From Dioszegia crocea (Eukaryota; Basidiomycota; Tremellomycetes; Tremellales; Bulleribasidiaceae), in the NCBI GenBank assembly GCA_001600615.1, contig BCKK01000006.1, positions 682,001 through 746,000 on the forward strand: a stretch of DNA of 64,000 nucleotides. The letters are read 5' to 3'. The position numbers and the translations under genes are program-made. A model generated the notes under the pieces. That model ran no database searches. It saw nothing but the letters and a program-made list of their open reading frames with translations, and had not been told where the DNA came from. Below, one piece after another: positions 46,399-57,098 of the stretch. How positions within the stretch are numbered: the first letter of the stretch is position 1; every line of letters starts with the position of its first letter.

Positions 46399-47892
46399 CT
46401 AGTCGTCCTCAAAGCTAACCAAATCCCACTGTACCCAATCTCTGCGCCAACTCGCCTCGCCCTGTCGACGTACTCCTCCCTTCCTGGCCTTGCCTTCACT
46501 CTCCGACCCTAACCCCCAAACCTCCCAGCAGCACGCCTCGCACCTCGGAGCATCAAGCGAAGACTGAAGATTGATGACGTCTCCGTGATCCCTTCTCACC
46601 CCTCGCCACAATGAAAGACCCTTGTCCGCCTCTGCCACCACCCGCCGAGCGTACTCTTCGGTCGTCCTACGTTCCGTGAGAGCGTCCATCTTGAACTCCG
46701 TCCGAGCCGCTCGAGTCGCAGCATCAAGCTTTGCAGACGCTTTAGGCACAGCTAGCTGATTACCGCTCGCCCAGATATCGAGCTCGAAGCAGGTTTTGGG
46801 GAATTCATGGGCAATGCTGCGCAAGAAACCCGAGGTTTGTCCTCGGGCGAACTTGGCGAGAGTGATGCCATCGGCCACAGCCCGATGGATCTGGTGGATA
46901 TCGTTTCGATGACCGTGGTCTTCAAAAGACCATCGAGTAGGTAGTCCGATGACGGCGGGGATCGGCGTGGTACGACGGCTGAAATGCATCGTAAACACCG
47001 GAAGAGTGGGAGGGTGCCGATGCTCGGCAACATCATACCAAGTGATGACGGGTGGGAGGGAAAGTGGTCCGGCGGTGCCACGCTGGCAGAAGTGGCGGAG
47101 AAATGGAGGCGAAATGCGACCTCCGTGGCAACCCGACATTGGGCTATGAGCATTTGCATCTCACCCCAGTCGTTCGCATCAGTTTCGTTGGGGGGAGGAG
47201 CGAGGTATTGCCAAAGGCCATCCTGGCCGGAGAAGATGGAGCCGACTGTGGCATGGATGATATTGGAGGAGGGGGCTTTACCGATGACATCTGCGAAGAG
47301 TCTTAATTTGGCACGGAGGTCGATTGCCTCGATTTGGGCCAGAACGAGGGCCGGAGCTATGGGGTCGTCGGGATTTGGGAGGGCCTTCCAGTACCTTCCA
47401 TCGGACATAAGGGTGGTATACGTTGGTGGGAGGTGTTTGGCCTTGTACTCGAGGTGGATGAAGCGTATCTTGCGAAGGAGGGAGTGTTTGCTTGCGATAA
47501 GAGGATGTGCTGGAGGGTTATCATAGTGGGAGAGGAGCGACCCAAGGTCATCGGTGATGACTCGACGATATAGAATCCTCGAGGCGAGATGATTAAAATC
47601 CTGTATTGCGTCAGCCACCGTCGTAGCTCAACTCAAACGGCTGCAGTCATTCCTGTCATTTGAAAGTGCAAAGACTCACTATGCTCGTCCTCATCAAGAC
47701 CGCCAGATCCGGAGACCTGATATCCATCCTGGTAGTAGTGCCCAGCGCACCATCTGCCGGGCGCCCATCAATAACCTCCTGATCCTCGCCTACCGCCTCC
47801 GATTTGGTCCAGCCTGAAAGGGGTTTTGGGAGTCCTGTCGAGAGGAATCCGAGAGTATGGAGCCATATCTCAGGCTTCAGCTTGTCGAACAT
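46399..47892 (-). pseudogene. Paralogue P3 of the F-box-like family, frameshifted in exon 2
   Basis: Exon 1 (47680-47892, 71 codons) starts MFDKLKPEIWLHTLGFLS, one residue shorter than its sisters. The intron is 47601-47679. Exon 2 runs well through DFNHLASRILYRRV, HATVGSIFSGQDGLW and QCRVATEVAFR. Near 47098-47112 the frame then shifts so that FLRHFCQRGTAGPLSLPPV lies in another frame. Everything downstream (FTMHFSRR; IWASGNQ; SSLDAPRCEACCWEV) is in that second frame. A net one-base loss or two-base gain explains it. The terminal motif is CCW instead of CGW. The closest relative in the array is P2. It is either a young pseudogene or an assembly error. Confidence 0.72.
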
Positions 47893-48237
47893 GATGGTTT
47901 ATGGCGACTGGAAGACAGTGGATGGGAGTGTATGTATAAATTGATGATTGTGGCAGTGAAGGCGAGGTTTTGGGTTTGGTCCGAGCGGAGCGCCCGTGCC
48001 TTTATCCCTCAACACACGCCCGTGCCCTCTTTTCAAGTCGTCATTCGGCTCATCGCCCGGCGTAGGACATTGAGGATGATCACGAGACACGGTCGCATTG
48101 GTGTGTACGCATTACAAAATTGCGCTCAAGCGCAAAGATGCCCGACGAACTGATCTGAAATATGAGCGGAGATCTCTCTGATAGCTCAACACTTACACAT
48201 GAAAGGTAGACTCTACCCAACCTGAGCTCATCGCACC
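47893..48237. other. Gap between P3 and P4
   Basis: 345 bp with no coding features. It is the presumed promoter of P3. Confidence 0.4.
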
Positions 48238-49600
48238 TCAGATTTTATCCGCGTCTCCGCCTCCTCCCTCCTCGTACACCCATTCACAAGCCTTGCACTC
48301 CGGCGCATCGATCAACGCCCGCCACGAGATCTTGTCCGTAGTAGGCGCTCGTTTCCTATGCGCTGTGGACGCGAGCATGCTCTTTGCCAGAGAGGCAATT
48401 CCATCTCGTTCCTGCTTGGGGTCGACAATGGACACAGGCGATGAATTCCCTCGTCTCCTTGGATCCGCATAGCGATTAGAGCTCGAGTAGATTTCGAGCT
48501 CATAGCCGTCGGCCGGAAGGCCTTGCTGCATCCGCTCGTGCTTGGTAGCCTTTACCAGGTGATTGACCTGGTTGACAAGCTGCGGGAGGACTGTAGTGCG
48601 CTCGTGCTGTTCGAGGACCCACCGAGTTGGATATCCAATAGCGGCCGGTAGTGATTGCGCCTGGGATTCGAAATGGATGGTGTGGATTGGTCGGGGAGAG
48701 TCGGTGGATTTCCCACCCCAATGGAATAGAGCTGGGAGGGATAATGGACCGGTGTTTCCCCGTTGGCAGTAATACTCGAGAGGGGAGTGGCGGAAAATGA
48801 TCTCTAGCATCCGAGAGCATCCGTCTATCCGTTTCGACACCAGACCAGTGGAGATGCCCATCGATGCCATTTCCATTGAGATGGTCTGCTTTGCGGACGC
48901 CATGGTATCGGGGACGCCAGGCTTGGGGTTTGAGCCAATCGCGGACGCGCTAAACCAAGTCTTGGCCTGTCCCCCAAATACACAGCCCATCGTCAGGATG
49001 TGAAGTCGAGGGAAGAGAGCGTCAGGCCGGCGGATGAGGCCGAGGAGGTGCGAGTGAAGTGCTTCGAGCTTGATGATAGATTGGGTGGTAACCCATATCA
49101 GGTCTACTGGCTCTGTGAGGGGTTTCCAGAGGCTCGGATTGGCCATGAGTTCAGAGTACGTAGACTCGTCCCCTAGCTTTTGATATTCGATGTGGAGTGA
49201 CCGGCATTTTCGGAGGAGCTCAAGTTTGCTCGGGATGGAGGGGTGGGCAGAAGGAGAGTCGAGATGTGATGTGAGGGAGATGAACTCGCTAGTGATGATT
49301 ATTCGATATAGATGGGTGGAAGCAAGCCTGTTGAATTGCTGCTTGTATCAGTCGACCAGCCAGATGTAGAAGGAGGAAACGCACAGTGCTAGTTCTCATC
49401 AATGTAGCTAGGTCCGCCCGGTAGATCTCGCCTCTCCTCGTCCCGCCTGAGGCGCCTATCCTAGGTAGACGGGCGACATCATCTCCTTCCTTAAGAGCAG
49501 AGTCTTCCTGGGTCTCGCCGGATAGTGGGGGAGGTAAAGGCGCGGTTAAGAATGAGAGGATGTTGTCCCAGACAGGTTTCAGTCGGTCGAAATCTGACAT
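48238..49600 (-). CDS. Paralogue P4 of the F-box-like family (divergent)
   Basis: Exon 1 is 49385-49600, exactly 72 codons from MSDFDRLKP to LMRTST, which decides against the upstream ATG at 49639. The intron is short (49339-49384, 46 nt). Exon 2 (48238-49338) starts QFNRLASTHLYRIIITSEF. The product is 438 residues. Motifs: LTMGCVFGGQAKTW, YYCQRGNTGPLSLPALFHW, HTIHFESQ and TRWVLEQHERT. The terminal motif is changed to CKACEW (Glu in place of Gly). The N-terminus lacks the WTKxE block (SGETQED). P4 and P7 resemble each other in the WVLEQHER segment. Confidence 0.78.
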
Positions 49601-50048
49601 GGGCTCGGGCGTGCTCGACGCCCCAAGATTCGAGCTCATGGACTAAGAAGCCGACCAGGATAAGAGCGCTAGGACTCAGATTTTGCAGTCGAGTCTGCTA
49701 GATGGACGAATGACAAGGCATACCAAAATCCATCTACCCTCTTACCTCCACTCAGAAAAACTTTTTGACCGCCAGCGAGCCTTGCAGCTTGCAGCTTGCT
49801 TGTTCTCCTGCTGATCTACACTTCAAGCTTCAAGGCTACGCAGTTCTGCCCTCTGTCCTCTTACAAGGCGGCGGTACTGTACAGATTGCATAAGAAGCGA
49901 CTATGAAATTTACCCCTTCTCCGTTTCCCTGCTCTCACCCATGCCCGTGTTCTCCTCTCAATCTCTCGGTTGCCCCTCCCTTCTGTTTCTCCCTGATCGT
50001 ATATCCTCAGTCCTATACACTCTCCCTTACTTTGACCACAGACTGTGA
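49601..50048. other. Gap between P4 and P5
   Basis: 448 bp. A pyrimidine-rich stretch lies at about 49900-50030. No gene was seen; it is the presumed promoter of P4. Confidence 0.4.
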
Positions 50049-51473
50049 TCACTCCTGCACCACCTCCTCCTGCACATACGCCCAACCGCATGCCACGCAA
50101 GATGGACTATCCGCGGATGGTTTCCACACAATGCCATCTCGTGCAGTTGCACTAGTCCCCCTCACCGCCCTGATCTTCATTTCCCCGATGTTATGCTTCT
50201 CAAACCGCCTCACCATCTCTCTCTGCCCGGCAAGATCGAGTGGGATGGGTCCGTTTCCCCCCTTGGTGCCTGGGGGAGTGATACGCCTACCGCTACCGAA
50301 GACTTGGATGGGATGATAGGGATTGATGAGGGTCTGCTTCGCACGATGGTCACCGATAGTTCTGATGGCAGACGTGATGTGTGAAGTGATGCGTTTCATA
50401 TCGCCATCATTCCCGTGCTGCTCGAGGATCCAACGCGTCGCGTGACCGTTACCGGCGGGCATCCAAGAGGTCTGGCAGTCGAAGTGTATGGTAAAGACCG
50501 GACTGGTAGCGGAGGGGGATGATCGGAACATATCAGTCCAGTTGATAGTGACGGGGAGTGACAGCGGGCCGGAAGAGCCCCGCTGACAAAAGTTGGTGAT
50601 GGGGGATAGACGAAAGTTAATGTCCATTGAGCGGTTGCATCCGGCAACCGAGTCGCCGAACATGTCGTCCTCGGAGCCAGCGCAGCTAGAGTGGTCGTCC
50701 GGGTCCCATCGCCTGTGCTGCAACTCCGCCCATAACGCCTCTTGCGCCCCGAAAATTGACCCGATGGTCATGGTGTGAAGGCGGGGAAAAGTGACCTGCC
50801 CCATGTTCAAGCGAGAACGGAGCTCAATCAAGGCCCACTCGATCTGGCTGGCCTCGATGATGCTCTGCTGAATGGCAAGGTCGAGCTGGCATAGGCAGCC
50901 GACGAAGGACCAGTGGAAAAAGTCGCTCATGATGTCGGTGTAGGTAGGCTCGTCACCCTTCTTCCGATACTCGAGATGGAGGGAACGGATGCGATGGAGG
51001 AGTTCGTCTTTAGTTTGGAAGTGGGGGTGTGGGTTGACTCTGGTTCTGAAAGGGAATGGAGGGTGTCCGTCCGGATCGCGATCCATAATGAGGATAAGCC
51101 CTTCAAGATTGTCGGTGATGACGTGATTGTATAGAGGTTTCGAGGCGAGGAAATTGAACGCCTGGGATATCAGTTCTGTTCCAAGACCACGCCGATGACT
51201 GGCGCCGCTACATTAAGAGAAGGTATTTGGTTGAGCTGGAACGGAAAAGTGGCTTACGGTACTCGTCCTCATCAATCTCGCCAACTCAGGAGACCTGACA
51301 TCGCCTCTTCCAGTAGCGCCCGGCGCTCCAGCGTGGGGAAGACGGGCGATTGTCTCGTCCGATTCGTTGATGGCCTCATTCTTGGTCAATCCAGAAAGGG
51401 GGTAGGGGAGAGGGGGAGCGAGGAAGTCGAGGATGTGAGACCACAGCTCGGGCTGTAATTTGCTGAAAGACAT
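50049..51473 (-). CDS. Paralogue P5 of the F-box-like family
   Basis: Exon 1 is 51258-51473 (72 codons: MSFSKLQPELWSHILDFLAP ... LMRTST), the intron is 51162-51257, and exon 2 is 50049-51161, giving 442 residues. Exon 2 begins AFNFLASKPLYNHVITDNL. Motifs: HTMTIGSIFGAQEALW, NFCQRGSSGPLSLPVTINW, FTIHFDCQ, TRWILEQHGND and SADSPSCVACGWAY. An acidic Ser/Asp-rich segment (about SSCAGSEDDMFGD) is private to this copy. The frame is intact with no signs of decay. Confidence 0.8.
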
Positions 51474-51950
51474 GGTGTCTGCCTTTCTGGATCAGCTTTG
51501 GAGGAAATGTGGGGATGGGCTGGGGTTACTGGGTCGAGATTGAGCACGATGTACCGACCCGTTTGACGAGGGAGATGTCCCCAAGCAGACCGAGCTTGAC
51601 GACGGGCACAGACGTCCTTTGGCGACAATTTGGGGAAATGACGCTTGTGTGGATCTGTGTGTGTGTTTCACCTCATCAGCACACGCATGACGCGTCTAAA
51701 AATGTCACGTCGCTCCGACATTGCCGGCTCGCCAAGGCCCGGTCGTGTAGTTGAGTAGTGAGTACACAGCTTAGACCGCTACTAAAGAGTAAGCAAAAGC
51801 AGCCAGAGCTGGGCTCAAGTGAGAAACATACCCAGATCAATCCGAATTCTCCGCGTTGAGGTCCGTCTACCATCTTGACCACGTTTTGCCAATCTTGAGT
51901 TTTGGGATATACACTCCCATCACAGACGTGCTAATTGCCACAACTCAGTA
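51474..51950. other. Gap between P5 and P6
   Basis: 477 bp with only featureless frames. It is the presumed promoter of P5. Confidence 0.4.
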
Positions 51951-53465
51951 CTACACATTTCCCTCAAGTTCTCCCTCGTCGTTGAATTCACCCAAAACCT
52001 CCCGCCCCAGCGTCATCCCCTCCGTCGTACGCTCAAATTTCCAGCCGCAACAATCACACCCGGGACTATCGAGCGAAGACCGCAGAGTGACCTTATCCTT
52101 GCTAGCTCCTGGAATCAACCCCGATGGATTTTCCCCCTTCTTAAACCGCCATCGTCTCGCGAAGACGTCGGTCGCTTTCCGCTCAAAGTCGGCATCGATA
52201 CGCATATTGGCAGTAACAGCATATCTTGGTTCTCGGGGATTGATGCCGTCGAGGGGCATACGGTCTCCGCTAGCCCAGATGTCGACCTCAAAGGTGGTCT
52301 TTGGGCAATACTGGACCAGCATTTTGAGCTTAGCCGCATCGTGGTGCCGCCTGGTTTGGGCGATTCGCACGGCATGATCGACGGAGTCGAGGATCCCGTC
52401 GAACTCGTTCCGATATCCGAGGTCCTCGTACAGCCAGCGGGTCCGATGACCGTAGGGCGTCGAGATGGCTCTGGTCTCCTTGCCGAAGTGAAAGGTGAAG
52501 AGGGGGGAGGGTGGGTCACGTTTGACTGCCATTTGATCGTACCAGATGAAAGTTGGAGGGAGGGATAAGGGACCGACTTGAGAGCGTTGGCAAAGGTGGA
52601 CGAGAGGGAGGGAGTAGAGGGCGGACTCCAAACGTATGCGGCATTTGCTCACCCCTTCCTGCAAGGGATTCCACTTTGATGGGTCCGTGTCGGTCATCTT
52701 GGGCGCCAGAAGTTGCCAAAAGGCATCTTCCCCACCAAAGATAGCTCCGATAGTCATATGGGTCAGACTCGAGGACGCTTTCCAGCAGAAAACATCCCGA
52801 AAGTCTTCGAGCGTCCCCGTCAACATGCCAGCCTCCAACGCAGCGTAGTTGACTGCAGTCTGAATGGGCCCGGCGGAGTAAGGATCGAGAAGATTGATTT
52901 CGCGCCCCTGCTTCATGATCGAGCCGTAAGTTATACATTCACCGTATTTCTGGCGATACTCGAGGTGGAGGATGTGGATGCGGCGCAGGAGTTCATATTT
53001 GCTGGCGATTTGGGGATGTGCGCGATCTCTGCGCCGAAGAACTAGGAGGGCCGCTAGGTCGTCTGTGAAGACACGGTTGTATAAAATGCGCGAAGCGATG
53101 TGATTGAAGCCCTGATTCGAGTAAGCTCGAGCACGAGAACAATCTGTGAAGTATCGCTGGCAAAGGATGGCCTAGCGGAGGGGTTGGATGATTGATTAAA
53201 TGCCGAAATAGACACGAAGCTCCGGTGTTCAGTCGACAGACAAACTCACAATGCTTGTTCTCATCAACAAAGCCAACACAGGCGCCCTTATATCACTCCT
53301 CGAAGTCGTCCCCGGCGCCCCATCTTCAGGCAGCTTCGCAATAATCTCAGGCTTCTCCCCGACCGCTCCAGACTTCGTCCAGCCACTTAGAGGCTTGGGC
53401 AACTTTGGCGCGAAAAGCGACAAGATTTGATGCCATATTTCAGGCTTCAGCTGGTCGAAAGCCAT
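51951..53465 (-). CDS. Paralogue P6 of the F-box-like family
   Basis: Exon 1 is 53250-53465 (72 codons: MAFDQLKPEIWHQILSLFAP ... LMRTSI). The equal length in sister genes favours this ATG over the one at 53474. The intron is 53112-53249 (138 nt, longer than in its sisters) and exon 2 is 51951-53111, giving 458 residues. Motifs: GFNHIASRILYNRVFTDDL, THMTIGAIFGGEDAFW, LCQRSQVGPLSLPPTFIW (Ser replaces Gly in CQRG), FTFHFGKE, TRWLYEDLGYRN, VDIWASGDRM and SSLDSPGCDCCGWKFE. The acidic tail ends EGELEGNV. Confidence 0.8.
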
Positions 53466-54149
53466 GGCCTCCAAGCCTCTAGAATATCGTGATGGAGCGG
53501 TATGTGAAGCAACACCCTTCGCGTGGGTGATCCTGGCTAATCCGGGTGACCTGGACGTGTAGCTTACGTATACTGGTCGGGGCCCCGCCTCAACCCCCGC
53601 AGGTATGGCGATCTCGAAGACAAGTTGAGCGATGTGATGTGTCCGATTTGGGTCATCAGGTCATCTGCAGCAGGACGTTTGGAAGCTCGGTCAGGAGCGA
53701 CATCCATTGGGGCGAAGAGGACTACAGGCCGAGAGTGAGCTTGGGTACTTCGGCCTGTTTCAGCGCACGTCATACATGCCCGTCACCTTGGCTAGCTTCC
53801 GCCGACCTCAAAGTGAGGCCTTGTTCAGGTTGCACCAAAACCAAATCAGGCCACAAACGTGCTTCGGAAGTCCCCCCATCGACTCCTTGCTCGCAAACAG
53901 TCTACAGACCCGATGTATCGCCCGACATCACGGCTTCTGTCACGCTTCGCTCCAGGCTGATGTACACTCCGCGGTCTCGCCGATTTTTGTTCATGCTGCA
54001 TTTGAGCTGAGAAGCCCGCTCATCCGACATTTGACCCTACGAATAATGAGCGAAGATCCTCAAATTGGTGCTGATGAAAACGTACCAGATGATTTCCTTC
54101 GCTGGCCTAGCCTCCGCCGCGCTCACCCTCTCCTTCATTCTTCCACCGC
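53466..54149. other. Longest gap in the array, between P6 and P7
   Basis: 684 bp. A long open frame on the plus strand (53707-54477) crosses it but is mostly antisense to P7's tail at its right end and has no protein features. There is no trace of an eighth copy that I can read. Confidence 0.4.
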
Positions 54150-55748
54150 TCAATCATACTCCATATCATCCCATCTCTCCCATTTCAGCCTATACGCCCT
54201 AGACTTTGCATTCTCCTTCGCCTGTGCCTTCTTGTCCTTCTTCTTATCCTGCTTAAAGCTCCATCCACACGCCCAACAAGGCGGACTATCCACCGAAGCT
54301 TTCCACGAGAGTTTATCGTCATCATCCCTCACGCCAGTCTTCTTCCACACCCTGAACATGCTTCCCTGCATATTAACAAGAATGGATAGGTACATTATGA
54401 TCGTAGTGAAATGTTACCTCGTAGTCGGTACTGCGTGTGTCATGATGTGTGATAATTTATTACTAGATATGCATTGAATGCATTATTTGTTTGTGTAGCT
54501 ACGTAATGTACTTTAGTACTTGTTTCGCTTGCTTTTAAGATTAGATATTGCATATCGCCCTTTCCCCAGCTGCGTCCACCTCAAACTTGGTGACTTTATT
54601 CTGAAGCCTTTGCGGCACGGCCATAGAGCCTTCCCCACTATATTGAAAAGAGCTGCAATACGCATCGATATCGATATGCTTTTTTTCAGTGTCCACCCTT
54701 ACGCGTTTCTCCAGCGCATAATCCATAGCGAGAGAGATCCTTTCAAAGAGGGGAAGTGTCGCTCGAGACCGCTCATGTTGCTCGAGAACCCAAGTGGTAG
54801 GGTGGCCCAGAACGACGGGGACGCTTGAGTTGTGTGTGTCGAAGTGCATAGTGAAATGAGGGGTAGAGACAGGAGGTCGAGCGGTCATTTTGCCATTCCA
54901 GGTGATGAAATCTGGAAGGGAGAGGGGTCCGAGGTGACCGCGTTGGCAGTAGTGGGTGAGGGGAGCGGATTGGAATATGCACTCCATCGTGAGTTGGCTG
55001 AGTAGGATGCTTCTCTTCAACGCGACGAGCTCTGCACTCTGCGGTAGCTCGCCCTTCTTCAGTACTGCGTCCCATATCCCATCCTGGGCGCCAAAGACGC
55101 TAGCAACAGACACCATGAGGAGTCTAGGGAATGGGTTGGCCTTATAGATGCTGTCGATTGTGGACATGATTTGCTTTGCCTCCATGTCTGCTTGTAACAT
55201 AGCAGCTTGCCGAGGTGGCAGGCTGATTGTGGTGAAATTTTGGCTATCGGCGAATAAGTCGAGATAGCTCGGCTCGCTTCCTTTTTGCCGATACTCTAGC
55301 TGAAGGGAACGGACGTGTTTGAGCAGTTCACGCTTGCTTTCGATTTGGGGATGGGCAGAGGGTAGATGATAGTTTCGAAGTAGACCTCCGAGCTGATCGG
55401 TGATGACTCGACGGTAGAGGGGACGTGTGGCAAGCTGATTGAAGGCCTGATGTGGTCAGCACTGCGAAAATGAACAGCGAGATTCATTTGCCAAGGAGAT
55501 CGTGAGATTTCGACTGATACAGCAAGACTCACGATGCTAGTCCTCATCAGTTTGGCAAGCGCATCCGCCTTGATATCCCGCCTCGACGTCGTCCCCGGAG
55601 CACCCGTCTTAGGGAGTTGATTAAGCGGGACAGATTCTTCGATGACTACCTCACCTTGCGTCCAACCCGTTAGCGGGAGGGGCAGGGTTGGTGTCAGGTA
55701 CTGGAGAACATAGTTCCACGCTTCGTCAGTCAGCTGATCGAAGGACAT
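54150..55748 (-). CDS. Paralogue P7 of the F-box-like family, with AT-rich intron or insertion
   Basis: Exon 1 is 55533-55748 (72 codons: MSFDQLTDEAWNYVLQYLTP ... LMRTSI) and the intron is 55447-55532. Exon 2 starts AFNQLATRPLYRRVITDQL and has VASVFGAQDGIWDA, HYCQRGHLGPLSLPDFITW, FTMHFDTH and TTWVLEQHERS. It meets a stop at 54541, before the C-terminal motif. The missing end (KLSWKASVDSPPCWACGWSF) reappears at 54150-54365. A GTGGAC donor (54579 down) and a TGCAG acceptor (54366) join both parts in phase 0 to give 432 residues, in line with its sisters. Without that splice the product is 373 residues and lacks CxxCGW. Confidence 0.68.
54367..54555. repeat. AT-rich segment bounded by a 7-bp direct repeat
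   Basis: TGCATAT occurs at 54367-54373 and at 54549-54555. The 175 bp between are much richer in A+T than the flanks and contain small palindromic pieces (GCATTGAATGC; GTACTTTAGTAC). This could be a target-site duplication around a small non-autonomous insertion that later became an intron. The ends show no convincing inverted repeats, and exact removal of one copy would not restore the P7 frame. Confidence 0.4.
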
Positions 55749-55979
55749 GGCGGTGACCTCTCCTATGTGTGGGCTTGACGAGTGTGCAAGATCAATGTAA
55801 TCCTTCTCGGCCAGCCAATCAGAGGGGATTGACTCCACGTGTCGGGACGGGCGGCTGAAACACAGCTGAAACACAATGAAACGAGCTTCATAATTACCCT
55901 TTCGAGTAATTCACACTCAACCACAACCTACCAACGCGTCTGCAGCTGTCTGTCCATCCTCCATCTCGCCCACATCACC

Positions 55980-56930
55980 ATGCTCATCAGTGTCTTTGTG
56001 ACCTCGTCCGACTCTCAATCCGAGCGGAGGCTCGAGTCTACTCAGACAATCCAGCAATTGAAGGTTAGAATCAGTCATTGTTCCCGGGTTAGGTGCTAAA
56101 GTCATCAGGACAAGTTAACATCCATCACTGGCATCTCACCCCAATACCAGATTTTGAGACTACACCGCTCAGCCGAATCCAAGGATGCTATCGCAACACT
56201 CGATGACGATTCTCATACGCTAGAGTCATACGGCGTAGCAGAGTTCAACTGCATAAAAGTAAGTCGCCGAGCTCGGACTTCGGAATTGCGCTGACGGCGA
56301 GGTGGAAAATACCGACCCTACAGCCCGAGCGGGAGAGTGGAATGATACGACCGGAGTGGACAAGTTTGAATTGTCCAAGGAAGAGTATGAGGCGCGAAAT
56401 GGTAAGTCTGAAATCCGCATCTGGCTGACCAAGCTAGATACCGTCCTATCCCACTTAAAAGCCAACAAGCTCGGCCGCTTTGCCGATGTGCCCGAAGCTA
56501 TCTCCCATGCTCCCCCTCCTCCTGTGTCCGCGCCATCCGATGTTGTCGTCGGAGCTAGATGTCAAGTGGAAGCTACGGCATCGGATCTTGCGCGAAGAGG
56601 CGTTGTGCGGTTTGTGGGCCAGGCGGAGATTGGGAAAGGGGGCGTGTGGGTTGGTGTGGAGCTAGATGAGCCGACTGGGAAGGGGGATGGATCGTGAGTT
56701 TTAAGTCTCGGTTTGGCTTTATGAAATGGACAGAAAGAGATGCAAGGGACTGGAGCATACGGATTCTGAACACAACTGAAGGGCCGAGCTGACGAGCCAG
56801 GGTGAACGGCACAAAATTCTTCACTTGCCGACCTTCGCATGCCGTCTTTGTCCGACCCGACAAAATCACCATCGGAGATTTCCCCGAGGAAGACCTCTTG
56901 GGCGACGATGATGACGAAGACGAGATATGA
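55980..56930 (+). CDS. TBCB: Tubulin-folding cofactor B (ubiquitin-like + CAP-Gly)
   Basis: A cytosolic chaperone that hands alpha-tubulin to cofactor E (fission yeast Alp11). The N-terminal ubiquitin-like domain (MLISVFVTSSDSQSERRL; QTIQQLKDKLTSITGI) is followed by a linker (VDKFELSKEEYEARND). The C-terminal CAP-Gly domain has GRGVVRFVG-like sequence (ARRGVVRFVGQAEIGKGGVW; VELDEPTGKGDGS; NGTKFFTC; FVRPDKI). It ends in acidic DDDDEDEI, the tubulin-tail-like EI terminus known for this family. About five introns leave roughly 240 residues. It is divergent from P7 across 231 bp. Confidence 0.94.
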
Positions 56931-57098
56931 GCTATACATGCATGGGTGGAATCTGCGGCCACGTCGTACAATCACCTCTAATCGATTCCCATAATCCGCA
57001 CCTAGAAAGTCAGCTTCGTCCATTTCCGAACCGCGTCGACTCACCATCACTGCCACCTTTCCACTCCCATAATCACGACCATTCCTCCCGCCCTCAAC

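Larger units (their letters stand above)
43045..55748 (-). repeat. Tandem array of seven F-box-like paralogues (P1-P7)
   Basis: Seven diverged copies lie head to tail on the minus strand, about 1.4-1.6 kb each with gaps of roughly 245-685 bp. Shared order: an F-box-like first helix (FDxLKPEIWxxILxFLSP), LPxPLSGWT, GAPGTTSRRDI, LMRTSI, the intron, FNxLASRxLYRRVITDDL, PPAHPxIxSK with HLEY and PTY, GxIFGGQxxxW, FCQRGxxGPLSLPxxIxW, FTxHF, RWxLExH, IWASGN and SPxCxxCGW. The half before the intron plus FN.LASR.LYRRV reads as an F-box whose middle is widened by about 35 residues. Copies differ widely at protein level, so the array is not very recent. Confidence 0.88.

Noticed and set aside
53707..54477. 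256-codon plus-strand open frame across the P6-P7 gap
   Set aside because: Its right end is antisense to P7's C-terminal exon and the rest is low in protein-like features, with no start context or splicing support.
43045..55748. Idea that the tandem array is a transposon or retroelement cluster
   Set aside because: No reverse transcriptase, integrase, transposase, terminal repeats or target duplications; each unit has a normal spliced gene structure.
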